DNA of 64,000 nucleotides from Helianthus annuus (taxonomy: Eukaryota; Streptophyta; Magnoliopsida; Asterales; Asteraceae), in NCBI RefSeq assembly GCF_002127325.2, contig NC_035441.2:151568624-151632623 (forward strand), written 5' to 3'. Under the pieces are notes generated by a model. It did not search any database. It was not told the DNA's origin and worked only from the letters and a program-made list of their open reading frames with translations. The number at the start of each line of letters is the position of its first letter. Positions within the stretch are counted from its first letter, which is position 1. Made by a program: the position numbers and the translations under genes. This document shows positions 20,080 through 32,121 of this stretch, piece after piece.

Positions 20080-21650
20080 ATGGATTCGAAAAACACAATT
20101 GGCTAAAAACGAAGTATGTTTTCTTTTTATTTATATGTTTTTATATGCTAAAGCGTCAAAAAGTTTTTAATTTTTTTTAACATGTTAGATTGAAATTTTA
20201 TAATATACTTAACGTGTTAAATAAATGTTTTTCTGATTCTTTAAAGGTTCCTTGGTGAACCCATCCCTATGTGAGGTTCTATGTGATTTTTTTTGTTTCA
20301 TCATATCCATGTTAATATCATGTTTTTTATGGAATTATTGATACATTTTTACAATAAACGACAATTTGGAACAAAATTTATAAACACCTCATATAATCGG
20401 AGGTTATGAAGGTATGAGAAGAATGATTCGAAAAACACAATGGGCAAAAAAGGAAGTGTTTTTTTCCTTTTATTTATATGCTAAAGCTTCAAAAAGTTTT
20501 TAATTTTTTAACATGTTAGATTGAATTTTTATAATATAGTTAACATGTTAAATAAATGTTTTTTTTCTGATTCTTTAAAGGTTCCTTGTTGAACCCACCC
20601 CCATGTGAGGTTCTATGTGATTTTTGTGTTTCATCATATCCATGTTAATATCATGTATTTTTATGGAATTATTGATACATTTTTACAATAAACGACAACT
20701 TGGAACAAAATTTATGAACACTTTATATAATCGGAGGTTATGAAGGTATGAGCGCAACGATTCGAAAAACACAATTGGCTAAAGAGGAAGTAATTTTTAT
20801 CTTTTATTTATATGTATTTATATGCTAAAGCTTCAAAAAGTTTTTAATTTTTTTAACATGTTATATTGAATTTTTATAATATACTTAACATGTTAAATAA
20901 ATGTTTTCCTGATTCTTTAAAGGTTCCTTGTTGAACCCACTACTATGTGAGGTTATATGTGATTTTTTTGTTTCATCATATCCATGTTTATATCATCTTT
21001 TTTATGGAATTATTGATATATTTTAAAATAATTGACAATTTAGAACAAAATTTATGAACACTTTATATAATCGGAGATTATGAAGGTATGAGAAGCAACG
21101 ATTCGAAAAACACAATTGGCTAAAAAGGAAGTATTTTTTTACCTTTTATTTATATGTATTTATTTGCTAAAGCTTCAAAATATTTTTAAATTTTTTTTGA
21201 ATTGTTTAATTGAATTTTTATAATATACTTAACATGTTAAATAAATGTTTTCCTAATTCTTTAAAGGTTCCTTTTTGAACCCACCCCTATGTGAGGTTAT
21301 ATGTGATTTTTTGTTTCATCATATCCATAATAATATCATGTTTTTATGGAATTATTGATATATTTTTACAATAAACGATACTTTGGAACAAAATTTATGA
21401 ACACTTTATATAATCGGAGGTTATGAAGGTATGAGAAGCAACGATTCGAAAAACACAATTGGCTAAAAAGGAAGAATTTTTTACCTTTTATTTATTTGTA
21501 TTTATATGCTAAAGCTTCAGATATTTTTAAAATTTTTTAACATGTTAGATTGAATTTTTATAATTTATTCAACATGTAAAATAAATATTTTTCTAGATTC
21601 TTTAAAGGTTCCATGTTAAACGCACCCTTATGTGAGGTTCTATGTGATTG
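20080..21650 (+). repeat. Tandem array of about 340-bp units
   Basis: Units begin near GATTCGAAAAACACAATTGGCTAAA and contain TTAACATGTTAGATTGAATTTTTATAAT, GGTTCCTTGTTGAACCCACC and GGAGGTTATGAAGGTATGAG. The GGAGGTTATG mark occurs at about 20400, 20735, 21073 and 21417, giving periods of 335-344 bp and about 4.6 copies. Units are well conserved with small indels. No coding function is seen. Confidence 0.85.
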
Positions 21651-24600
21651 AATTTTTATAATTTATTTGACCAAATTATATATTAAATTCTGGATAGGAG
21701 TTTAAAAATACTAAAATAAAGTTTTGTATGAAGTTTATGCGTGCTTAAAATATTAAAATAAATTAATTTAACATGTTAAAGAAAAGTTTGCATTGATCAA
21801 CTAAACTTGATTCGACTTTATTTGACCAAACATGTTAAAATAAGTTTTGTACAATAAACTTTAACACGTTAAATGAGAGTTTGCATTGATCTACAAGGTT
21901 CGATTTAACTTTATTTGACCAAATTATAAATTAAATTTTGGATTATAATTTAAAATACTAAAATAAAGTTTTGTGTAGAATTTATGCTGGCTAAAAATAT
22001 TAAAATAAATAAATCTAACATGTTAAATGAGCGTTTACATTGATCAACTAAACTCGATTCGAATTTATTTTACCAAACATGTTAAGATAAGTTTTGTACG
22101 ATAAACTTTAAAATGTTAAATAAGAGTTTGCATTGATCAATTAGGTGCGATTCAACTTTATTTAACCAAATTATATACTGAATCTCGGCATAGAGTCCAA
22201 AATATTAAAAAAAAAATGTTTTGTGTGTAGTTTATGTGGGCTCAAAATATTAAAATAAATTAATTTAACATGATAAAGAAAAGTTTGCTTTGATCAACTA
22301 AACTTGATTCGACTTTATTTGACCAAACATGTTAAATAAGTTTTGCACAATAAACTTTATCATGTTAAATGAGAGTTTTCCTTGATCTACTAGGTTCGAT
22401 TTAACTTTAATTGACAAAATTATATATTAAATTTTGGATTAGAGTATAAAATACTAAAATAAAGTTTTGTGTGGACTTTTTGCGGGCTTAAAATATTAAA
22501 ATAAATAAATTTAACATGTTAAATGAGCGTTTACATTGATCAACTAAACTCAATTGGAATTTATTTGACCAAACATGTTAAATATTTTTATACGATAAAC
22601 TTTAACATGTTAAATGAGTGTTTGCGTTGATCAACTAGGTGCGATTCAACTTTATTTAACCAAATTATATATTGAATTTCAGCCTCGAGTTCAAAATACT
22701 TAAATAAAGTTTTATGTCTAGTCTATCTGGGCTCAAAATACTAAAATAAATTAATTTAACATGTTAAAAAAAGTTTGCATTGATGAACTAAATTTGATTT
22801 GACTTTATTTGACCAAATATAGTAAAATAAGTTTTGAACAATAAACTTTAACATGATGAAAGGTAGACTTGTTCTACTAGGTTCAATTTAAATTTATTTG
22901 ACCAAATTATATATTAAATTCTGGAAAAGAGTTTAAAAATACTAAAATAAAGTTTTGTATGGAGTTTATGCAAACTCAAAATATTAAAATAAATTAATTT
23001 AACATGTTAAAGAAAAGTTTGCATTGATCAACTAAACTTGATTCGACATTATTTGACTAAACATGTTAAAATAAGTTTTGTACAATAAACTTTATCATGT
23101 TAAATGAGAGTTTGCCATAATCTACTAGGTTCGATTTAACTTTATTTGACCAAATTATATATTAAATTTTGGATTAGAGTATAAAATACTAAAATAAAGA
23201 TTTGTGTGGAGTTTATGCGGGCTTAAAATATAAAATAAATAAATTTAATATGCTAAATGAGCGTTTACATTGATCAACTAAACTCGATTCGATTTTTTTT
23301 TACCAAACATGTTAAGATAAGTTTTGTACGATAAACTTTAAAATGTTAAATAAGAGTTTGCATTGATCAATTAGGTGCGATTCAACTCTATTTAATCAAA
23401 TTATATATTGAATTTCGGCGTAGAGTCCAAAATATTAAAATAAAGTTTTGTATGTAATTTATGCGGGCTCAAAATATTAAAATAAATTAATTTAACATGT
23501 TAAAGAAAAGTTTGCTTTGATCAACTAAACTTGATTTGACTTTATTTGACCAAACATGCTAAAATAAATTTTGTGCAATAAACTTTAACACGTTAAATGA
23601 GAGTTTTGGTTGATCTACAATGTTCGATTTAACTTTATTTGACCAAATTATAAATTAAATTTTGGATTGGAGTTTAAAAATACTAAAATAAAGTTTTGGG
23701 TAGAGTTTATGCTGTCTAAAAATATTAAGATAAATAAATCTAACATGTTAAATGAGCCTTTACATTGATCAACTAAACTCGATTCGAATTTATTTGACCA
23801 AACATATTAAGATAGGTTTTGTTGGATAAACTTTAAAATGTTAAAGTAAAGTTTGCCTTGATCTACTAGGTTTGATTTAACTTTATTTGACCAAATTATA
23901 TATTAAATTTTGGAATAGAGTATAAAATACTAAAATAAAGTTTTTTGTTGAGTTTATGCGGGCTTAGAATATTAAAATAAATTAATTTAACAATTTAAAT
24001 GAGCGTTTACGTTGATCAGCTAAACTCGATTGAAACTTATTTGACCAAACATGTTAAACTAGGTGTTTGCGTTGATAAAATAACTTTTGTTAAAATAACT
24101 TTTGTACGATAAATTTTAACATGTCAAATGAGTGTTTGCGTTGATCAACTAGGTGCGAATCAACTTTATTTAACCAAGTTATATTTTGAATTTCACCCTA
24201 GACTTCAAAATACTCAAATAAAGTTTTGTGTGTAGTCTATGCGGTCTCAAAATATTAAAATAAATTAATTTAACATGTTAAAAAAACGTTTGCATTGATC
24301 AACTAAACTTGATTTGACTTTATTTGACCAATTATATTAAAATAAGTTTTGTACAATAAACTTTAATATGATGAAAGCTTGACTTGTTCTACTAGGTTCG
24401 ATTTAAATTTATTTGACCAAATTATATGTTAAATTCTGGATAAGAGTTTAAAATACTAAAATAAAGTTTTGAATAGAGTTTATGCAGGCTAAAAATATTA
24501 AAATAAATTAATTTAACACGTTAAATAAAAGTTTGCATTGATCAACTAAACTTGATTCGACTTTATTTGACCAAACATGTTAAAATAAGTTTTGTACAAT

Positions 24601-25963
24601 AAACTTTAACACGTTAAATGAGAGTTTGCCTTGATATACAAGGTTCGATTTAAATTTATTTGACCAAATTATAAATTAAATTTTGGATTAGAGTTTAAAA
24701 ATACTAAAATAAAGTTTTGTGTAGAGTTTATGCTCGCTAAAAATATTAAACTAAATAAATCTAACATGTTAAATGAGCGTTTACATTGATCAACTAAAGT
24801 CGATTCGAATTTATTTTACCAAACATGTTAAGATAAGTATTGTACGATAACTATAAAAATGTTAAATAAGAGTTTGCATTGATCAATTAGGTGCGATTCA
24901 ACTTTATTTAACCAAATTATATATTGAATTTCGGCCAAGAGTCTAAAATATAAAATAAAGTTTTGTGTGTAGTTTATTTTGGGCTCAATATATATATTAA
25001 AAAAAATTAATTTAGCATGTTAAAGATAAGTTTGCTTTGATCAACTAAACTTGATTCGACTTTATTTGACCAAACATGTTAAAATAAGTTTTGTACAATA
25101 AACTTTAACACGTTAAATGAGAGTTTGCCTTGATATACAAGGTTCAATTTAAATTTATTTGACCAAATTATAAATGAAATTTTGGATTAGAGTTTAAAAT
25201 ACTAAAATAAAGTTTTGTGTAGAGTTTATACTGGCTAAAAATATTAAAATAAATAAATCTAACATGTTAAATGAGCGTTTACATTGATCAACTAAACTCA
25301 ATTGGAATTTATTTGACCAAACATGTTAAAATATTTTTTGTACGATAAACTTTAACATGTTAAATGAGAGTTTGCATTGTTCAACTAGGTGCGATTCAAC
25401 TTTATTTAACCAAATTATATATTGAATTTTGGCCTAGAGTTCAAAATATCAAAATAAAGTTTTGTCTGTAGTTCGTGCGAGCTTAAAATATTAAAATAAA
25501 TTAATTTAACATGTTAAAGAAAAGTTTGCATTTATCAACTAAACTCGATTCGAATTTATTTTACCAAACATGTTAAGATAAGTTTTGTACGATAAACTTT
25601 AAAATGTTAAATAAGAGTTTGCATTGATCAATTAGGTGCGACACAACTTTATTTAATCAAATTATATATTGAATTTCGGCCTAGAGTCCAAAATATTATA
25701 ATAAAGTTTTGTGTGTACTTTATGCGGGCTCAAAATATTAAAATAAATTAATTTAACATGTTATAGAAAATTTTGCTTTGATCAACTAAACTTGATTCGA
25801 CTTTATTTGACCAAACAAGTTAAAGTAAGTTTTGTGCAACAAACTTTAACACGTTAAATGAGAGTTTTCGTTAATCTACAATGTTTGATTTAAATTTATT
25901 TGACCAAATTATAAATTAAATTTTGGATTAGAGTTTAAAAATACTAAAATAAAGTTTTGTGCA
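21650..25963 (+). repeat. Satellite array, forward orientation (245-bp monomers in 490-bp pairs)
   Basis: A head-to-tail array of two alternating 245-bp monomers. One has TTAAAGAAAAGTTTGC...ACTTGATTCGAC, the other has TTAAATGAGCGTTTAC...CTCGATTCGAA. The mark TTAACATGTTAAAGAAAAG recurs about every 490 bp (21771, 22265, 22755, 23493). Each monomer splits into two similar halves of about 120 bp and carries the palindrome AACATGTT several times. There are about 17 monomers. No ORF is conserved across copies. Confidence 0.88.
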
Positions 25964-28160
25964 AACTCTCATTTAACATGTTAAAGTTTATCGTACAAAA
26001 ATTATTTAAACATGTTTGTTCAAATAAATTCCAATCGAGTTTAGTTGATTAATGTAAACACTATTTAACATGTTATGTTTATTTATTTTAATATTTTAAG
26101 CCCGCATAAACTCTACACGAAACTTTACTTTAGTATTTTCTACTCTAATCCAAAATTTAATATATAATTTGGTCAAATAAAGTTAATCCAACCTAATAGA
26201 TCAACACACACGTTTGGTCAAATAAAGTCGAATCAAGTTTAGTTGATCAATGCAAACTCTTCTTTAACATGTTAAGTTAATTTATTTTAATATTTTGAGC
26301 TCGCATAAACTACACACAAAACTTTATTTTAATATTTTGAACTCTAGGCCGAAATTCAATATATAATTTGGTTAAAGAAAGTTGAATCGTACCTAGTTTA
26401 TCAATTTAAACTCTCATTTAACATGTTAAAGTTTATCGTAGAAAACTTATCTTAACATGTTTGGTCAAATAAATTCGAATCAAGTTTAGTTGATCTATGT
26501 AAACGCTAATTTAACATGTTAGATTTATTTGTTTAAATATTTTTAGCCAGCATAAACTCTAAACACTAAACTTTATTTTAGTATATTAAACTCTAATCCA
26601 AAATTTAATTTATAATTTGGTCAAATTAAGTTAAATCCAACTTTGTAGATCAAGGCAAACTTTCATTTAACGTGTTAAAGTTTATTGTACAAAACTTATT
26701 TTAACATGTTTAATCAATTAATGTCGAATCAAGTTTATTTGATCAATACAAACTTTTCTTTAACATGTTAAATTAATTTATTTTAAAATATTTTGACCCG
26801 CATAAACTCCATACAAAACCTTATTTTAGTATTTTGAACTCTAGGCCGAAATTCAATATATAATTTTGTTAAATAAAGTCGAATCACACCTAGTTGATCA
26901 ACGCAAACTCTCATTTAACATGTTAAAGTTTATCGTACAAAAATTATTTTAACATGTTTGGTCAAATAATTTTCAATCGAGTTTTGTTAATCAACGTAAA
27001 CGCTCATTTAACATGTTAAATATATTTATTTTAATATTTTAAGCCCGCATAAACTCCACACAAAACTTTATTCTAGTATTTTATACTCTAATCCAAAATT
27101 TAATATATAATTTTGTCAAATAAAGTTAAATCTAACCTAGTAGATCAAGGCAAACTCTCATTTAACATGTTAAAGTTTATTATACAAAACTTATTTTAAT
27201 ATGTTTGGTCAAATAAAGTCGAATCAAGTTTAGTTGATCAATGCAAACGCTTCTTTAACAAGTTGAATTAATCTATTTTAATATTTTGAACTCGTATAGA
27301 TTACACAGCAAACGTTATTTAAATATTTTGAACTCTAGACCGAAATTCAATATATAATTTGATTAAATAAAGTTTAATCGCACCTAGTTGATCTATGCAA
27401 ACTCTCATTTAACATGTTAAAGTTTATCATACAAAACTTATTTTAACATGTTTGGTCAAATAAATCCGAATCGAGTTTAGTTGATCAAAGCAAACGCTCA
27501 TTTAACATGTTAGATTTATTAATTTTAATATTTTAAGCCTGCATAAACACCACACAAAACTTTATTTTAGTATTTTATGATCTATTCCAAAATTTAATAT
27601 AATTTGGTCAAATAAAGTAAAATTGAACCTAGCAGATCAAGGCAAACTCTCATTTAACAAGTTAAAGTTTATTGTACAAAACTTGTTTTAACATGTTTGG
27701 TCAAATAAAGTCGAATTAAGTTTAGTTGATGATTGCAAACACTTCTTTAACATGTTAAATTAATTTATTTTAATAATTTGAGCACACATAAACTCTATAC
27801 AAAACTTTATTTTAGTATTTTAAACTCTATTCCAGAATTTAATATATAATTTGGTCAAATAAAGCTATATCGAATCTAGTAGAACAAGTCAACCTCTCAT
27901 TTAACATGTTAAAGTTTATTGTATAAAACTTATTTTAATATATTTGGTCAAATATATTTGAATAAAGTTTAGTTGAACCATGCAATTGCTCATTTAACAT
28001 GTTAAATTTATTTATTTTAATATTTTGAGCCTGTATAGACTTTACACAAAACTTTCTTTTAGTATTTTGAACTCTATTCTAAAATTTAATATATAATTTG
28101 GTCAAATAAAGTTAATCTAACCTAATTGATCAAGGCAAACTTTTATTTTAACATGTTAAG
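25964..28160 (-). repeat. Same satellite in inverted orientation
   Basis: From about 25964 the array continues as the reverse complement of the previous one (CAAACTCTCATTTAACATGTTAAAGTTTAT and so on) for about nine monomers. The switch is abrupt, in the middle of a monomer (AAAGTTTTGTGC / AAACTCTCATTT), with no spacer. The 6.5-kb unit is thus a giant imperfect palindrome with arms of unequal length. Confidence 0.88.
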
Positions 28161-28551
28161 GTTTATTCTGCATGTAAAATGATTTTCTTTTGTGGTATTA
28201 TTAGCCAAATAGTTACCAAAACAATATATGCAACCAACAAAGCAAGTTAGGATTACTCAAACACTTGCATGTAAAATAACATGTATTTTACACAAAATTA
28301 AAGGGAAATGAGTACTTGTTTTTAACTTTTAGTTTACAACAGCAAAAGAATAAAAAGTAGAGGATCAAATAGTTAGTTTATTTTTAACTCTTAAACAAAC
28401 ATGTATTTTACACAATTAAAATTGTTTTAACTTTTAATCTTCTACTCTGTCCAACTAAAAATCTGAACTGAATTATGTTTCCAAGCAAGTCTCTCATGTT
28501 TGTAATTTATATCAAAAGGATCAAATACAAAGTTTATCTAGAAAAAGGGTA

Positions 28552-28845
28552 GTGGGTCAAACAGGGAGAGAATTAACCAAAGATTGTTTTAATACAAACA
28601 ACCACTTTGATCAATTTATTCAAATATGTTACATTATTATTGTATCGAATAGTAAGAGCAATGGTGCCATGCAAGCAACAACTGCTGATGCTATCATTCG
28701 ATTTTCAGAAGTATTGAAAGGAACAATGTGCATCACCTCCAGGATTTTGCAAGAGAAGAACTTGAGTCAAATATATTTGGAACTCTGTCAAAACAAAGAC
28801 AATGTACAAGCTAAAATAAAACAAGCTAAAAATTCAGCTCTGTAA
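28552..28845 (+). CDS. Hypothetical ORF of 97 codons inside the 12.3-kb element
   Basis: The ORF lies in less repetitive sequence just after the inverted satellite. The predicted start is not ATG; the first ATG is internal (codon 40 onward, MQATTADAIIRFSEVL). The C-terminal half reads like a helical protein segment. No family is recognised. It may be another captured exon rather than a gene. Confidence 0.25.
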   Translation: MGQTGRELTKDCFNTNNHFDQFIQICYIIIVSNSKSNGAMQATTADAIIRFSEVLKGTMCITSRILQEKNLSQIYLELCQNKDNVQAKIKQAKNSAL

Positions 28846-28963
28846 CAAGCGCTTATTTGGTTCGGGAAACGATTCGAAGATTGCCGCACGCATAACATTC
28901 ACTCGAGCTTCCTTCGGATCAGTTTTTGGATCAAGCAATCATTATGAATACACTGGACACTTA

Positions 28964-29253
28964 GGCTTCACGGTGTGGGGAACGTCCAGCCCCGTCGAGC
29001 ACCGGCGACGCCCCCCACACCATCCCAGGTAGGCTCGTCGTCGTCCTGAACGGCAGGGGTGCGACATCGGAGACGGGAGGTAAACGACAAAATTGTTGCA
29101 TCTTCTTCTCACACACACATATACATATAACATATACATATATATTTTAGGCACATCCCCATTTCATTAGATCCATCCTCTTTGCCCCATCCTACGTGGC
29201 ACTGGCGTGGAGGGTCATCCTCCAAGGATGAGCCTCACCCATACCGAGTAGCC
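28964..29253. mobile_element. Tourist-like (PIF/Harbinger) MITE
   Basis: The 290-bp element has ends GGCTTCACGGTGTGGG and, as reverse complement, GGCTACTCGGTATGGG. It is flanked by the 3-bp TSD TTA (28961-28963 and 29254-29256), the Harbinger signature. A diverged, truncated relative lies at 38280-38432. The ORF within it is not a gene. Confidence 0.88.
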
Positions 29254-29317
29254 TTAGTATAAATACATTAATTTTAGAGTAAAGTACATAGATAATCCTT
29301 GTAATTTATCATATAAA

Positions 29318-29440
29318 ACATTTATTTTTTACATCACAAATCAGCAGCTTACAAGATTTAACATGTAAAACATTTATTTTTGCATCACAATCAGCAGCTT
29401 ACAAAATTGATCCAATTTAACATGTAAATAGTTAATTGAT
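29318..29440. repeat. Direct repeat of about 60 bp
   Basis: AAACATTTATTTTT-ACATCACAAATCAGCAGCTTACAA occurs twice (from about 29327 and 29367), each followed by a TTTAACATGTAAA variant. It is a local tandem duplication in AT-rich DNA. Confidence 0.65.
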
Positions 29441-29878
29441 CTTGTATATTTAACATGAATAGATCTGAAAGTAAACGAATACACATTAATCGGTTTCTAC
29501 AGATATTTTGTGTATGTTTTTAATGCAATTTAGCGATTATGAAATACAATCACTAGGTTTATGACTGATTGATAAACATATACCTAATTTTCAAGGATTG
29601 TTCATGTAATACATTACGTGTATGAAAATTGAAAAGCAATTGTGTGTGATTTCGACTACATCTGAAAATAAACGCATACCTATTCGCAATCGACATAGTT
29701 GAGATCTAATCAATGTCGCCATGAATGAATCAGAGAACGGACGGTGGATATTAGTTTTGTTCTATCATACGGCAACAATTAACACGTTCGTGCTCGATTC
29801 AGATTTGAAAAAACAAAGATGAAGGCGAATTAGAATCGTGTTTGAAATAGAAACAATCTCGCCGTAATTTATAGTTAC

Positions 29879-29984
29879 CTGGTAAAATCGAGCGGAGGAG
29901 CGAGCAGCGGAGCCGATCACCGTCGAATCGTTGGCAAAAATTTCCGGCGAAAACAACAAATCTCACCGGCATGTTCATCTCCAT
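29879..29984 (-). pseudogene. Captured first exon with intact splice donor
   Basis: On the minus strand an ATG at 29982-29984 opens 35 codons (MEMNMPVRFVVFAGNFCQRF...) and reaches CCAG followed by GTAACT, a good 5' splice site at 29879/29878. The stretch is GC-rich (CCGGCG, GCGGAG) within AT-rich DNA. It is probably the first exon of a host gene captured near the right terminus. The family is not recognised. Confidence 0.4.
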
Positions 29985-30202
29985 CTTGCGGCGTCGGAGC
30001 TTGAGCTTGATATAATTAGATTAGATCTAGAAGGAGATGGAGATGGAATTTTCTATTCCAATTTTGCCCCTCCGTGTTTTTCCTTTGAAATTTACGTTGA
30101 AAGTTGAAACATAATCTCAGCCATTTATTTTAATGATCTAAGGGCTCTTAAGGTGGTTCCCCGGTTCCCCACTTTTTTAGTGTTCCCCAATGAACCTCAC
30201 AC

Positions 30203-31110
30203 TATATATATATATATGGAACCCATTAAGTGGAAGTTACCTTTGAAATCAATAACATCCGTTCGATTATGCTGAGATTAAATCTGGGCCGTGTAAACTC
30301 TTAATTTTAACCGCTGTCTTGGCAGTTCTTCAGCGGTTACTTGCAGCAAGCATGTTTTTCTGTCCATGTTCCTTGAACTCGAACAACACCATCCCATGTT
30401 CTGAGCAGTTTTTCTGTCCATATTTTTGGCAGTTCAGCACCTAAAAAAATGGGTAGTGGTGGATTTAACTACTCAGTTCCTAAAAAAATGGGTAGTGGTG
30501 GTAAGATTAAATCACAGCATTATAAACTCATAAAAAAAAACTGAAAATCTGGCAGTTAACGGCGGTTCCACAATCTCTCTCCTATCCATATGCGGTTAGC
30601 GAAATAAAGCAGCAGTTAGCGCAAAAATAGTGATACGTGATGCGGTTTAGTGGTTCCCTGCTTCCCTCCAAATGCCTTCCCGTCCCCTTTTAACCTTAAA
30701 AGAAACACACCGACCTGAGTGTTTGGATTTAGGGCTTGGTTTCAATCACCACATGTTACTTCCAAATGTGTCACAAGCGTGACTTAGTTCTCTGGCGACG
30801 GTGAAGATATATCCCTCCGATCAGTACCCACTCGAATCCATCACCCAGACGTTCGCCGGTCATGTCTCAACTCTTTATCTCGCAGCCTTCTCGATCGAAA
30901 ATGGGGATTATGGTTCATATTTTGTTGAATCTCGGTAATTAATCTGAAAATGAATTTGCAATCTCACCGTTTTGTTGTCTTTAATTTGGGAGAACTGAAG
31001 ATTAGATTCCTATGCATTCTCAATATCTTTTAAATTTATGTCTAACTTGATTATTGGATGCCCTCATATTGTTTAACTTGTAAGCATTGCAATCTAATCT
31101 AACCATGATT
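30203..31110. other. Start of a second gene-fragment region
   Basis: After a short (TA)n run, GGAACCCATTAAGTGGAAG begins sequence unlike the previous element. A 33-bp direct repeat (CCTAAAAAAATGGGTAGTGGTGG) lies at about 30441-30510. GC-richer leader-like sequence occurs at 30780-30900 (ACTCGAATCCATCACCCAGACG), possibly a captured 5' exon. No matching right terminal repeat was found. Confidence 0.4.
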
Positions 31111-31121
31111 CATGTGTCGCT

Positions 31122-31383
31122 TTGGACATTGTCCCAGCCAAAGATCCCTTCATTAAGGTTAGGCTCCTTGTAGAACTTGGTGATGCGGTTGTGGTTAGTG
31201 ATCAAGTAGCTAATCTCACAAGGCATGCAATTTTATTTCTTAAGAGAATTGATGTGGACAAATATATTTCTCTGGTTTTCTCTCAACATTCCAATCTTTA
31301 CATGGTTTCATTTTGTTTTTTTTTGTTTCTAGCTTTTAACTCTCAATGCTTAATAGGGTCAAATGGAAGAGCTTACGAGTTGA
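31122..31383 (+). pseudogene. PSF1: Captured last exons of GINS complex subunit PSF1
   Basis: Two exon pieces match the C-terminus of PSF1, a subunit of the GINS replication complex that joins CMG helicase at forks. The first, 31122-31274, reads DIVPAKDPFIKVR then VSDQVANLTRHAILFLKR. After a short intron comes 31357-31383, GQMEELTS then TGA 31381-31383, directly after an acceptor TAG. Upstream PSF1 exons are absent, so this is a fragment. Retained intron sequence shows capture from genomic DNA. Identity rests on the KDP-IKVR / RH-FLKR / GQMEEL pattern I recognise. Confidence 0.7.
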
Positions 31384-31893
31384 GAAGCAAAGGTTACATA
31401 AGGTACACATTATACACTTTCTCATGTCTTTGTTTCTTTTAACAATCCTTCACTTTTACTTCTGATATCCTTCTAATCCGTCAAACGAACGGATTTTAGT
31501 AGTTTGATAAAATGAAAATGGGTTGAACGGGTCAACTGGGTATTGTCATTGTAATTATATAGTTATTTAATCATATTCAATGTGTTTCTTATTATCATTA
31601 ATATAACTCAAGGTAAGACAAAACGTGTTAGCTGTTATATTCTTTGTAATTAATTGTTGTCAAATTGGATGTTTTGGCTTCCGGTTTCAATTTCAGAACA
31701 CATTGAATGCAAACAGTGTAGTGTAGTCTGAACATGAGCAGCAAGCCCTTCCTATATGTGCAGATTTGAATACTTAAGCAACTAAGTGATCGTATTAATT
31801 ACAAAGCCTTTGTTCTTTTTGTTACTCAAATAATTTTCTTAATTAGTTTTCTTATACTTGATTATATAAGTTTTAGCAAATATTTTGTTTTAG

Positions 31894-32121
31894 AATTTGG
31901 AAAAAGACGAAATTGCGGTCCATATGAAGTTAAAACATTAACTGTTGGTTCTTTTCCTGGATCTGAGGTTGTAACATCCCTTCAGAGTCTCGGTAAGATC
32001 TTTGATTATGCTTTCAATTTGTTCTTGGTTCTCTACATGTTTGCTAATTTTGTTTGCTATTATGATGTGGCTATAAGGTGAGGAACATGAGGCTTTAAAG
32101 AAGAAATATCAAGAAGAATGA
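31894..32121 (+). pseudogene. Two captured exons joined in phase, unknown gene
   Basis: An acceptor (TTTTGTTTTAG, ending 31893) leads 99 bases open to CTCG, followed by GTAAGA (31993), a strong donor. The next acceptor (TATAAG, ending 32077) continues the same frame to TGA 32119-32121. The spliced peptide ends LGEEHEALKKKYQEE, a coiled-coil-like string. Matching phase over two good splice sites argues for a real former gene. Kinesin-14 stalks have such strings, but I would not assign it. Confidence 0.4.

Larger units (their letters stand above)
17911..30202. mobile_element. 12.3-kb TIR-bounded gene-capturing element with satellite core
   Basis: The left end (17911-17955) and right end (30153-30202, as reverse complement) share about 40 bp: GGTTCATTGGGGAACACTAAAAAAGTGGGGAAC then GGGGAAC. 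Both lie in (AT)n. A third copy of this terminus in right-end orientation is at 19612-19647. Inside, in order: captured exons (18.1-19.8 kb), a 340-bp tandem array (20.08-21.65 kb), a satellite in two opposing orientations (21.65-28.16 kb), and AT-rich sequence with a Tourist MITE and another captured exon (28.2-30.0 kb). No transposase is visible. The layout suits a Pack-type TIR or foldback element, but the superfamily cannot be fixed without a clear TSD. Confidence 0.6.

Noticed and set aside
20080..28160. Centromeric satellite
   Set aside because: The arrays are short, in two orientations, bounded by captured exons and element termini, and lack the long homogeneous extent of centromeric repeats in this window.
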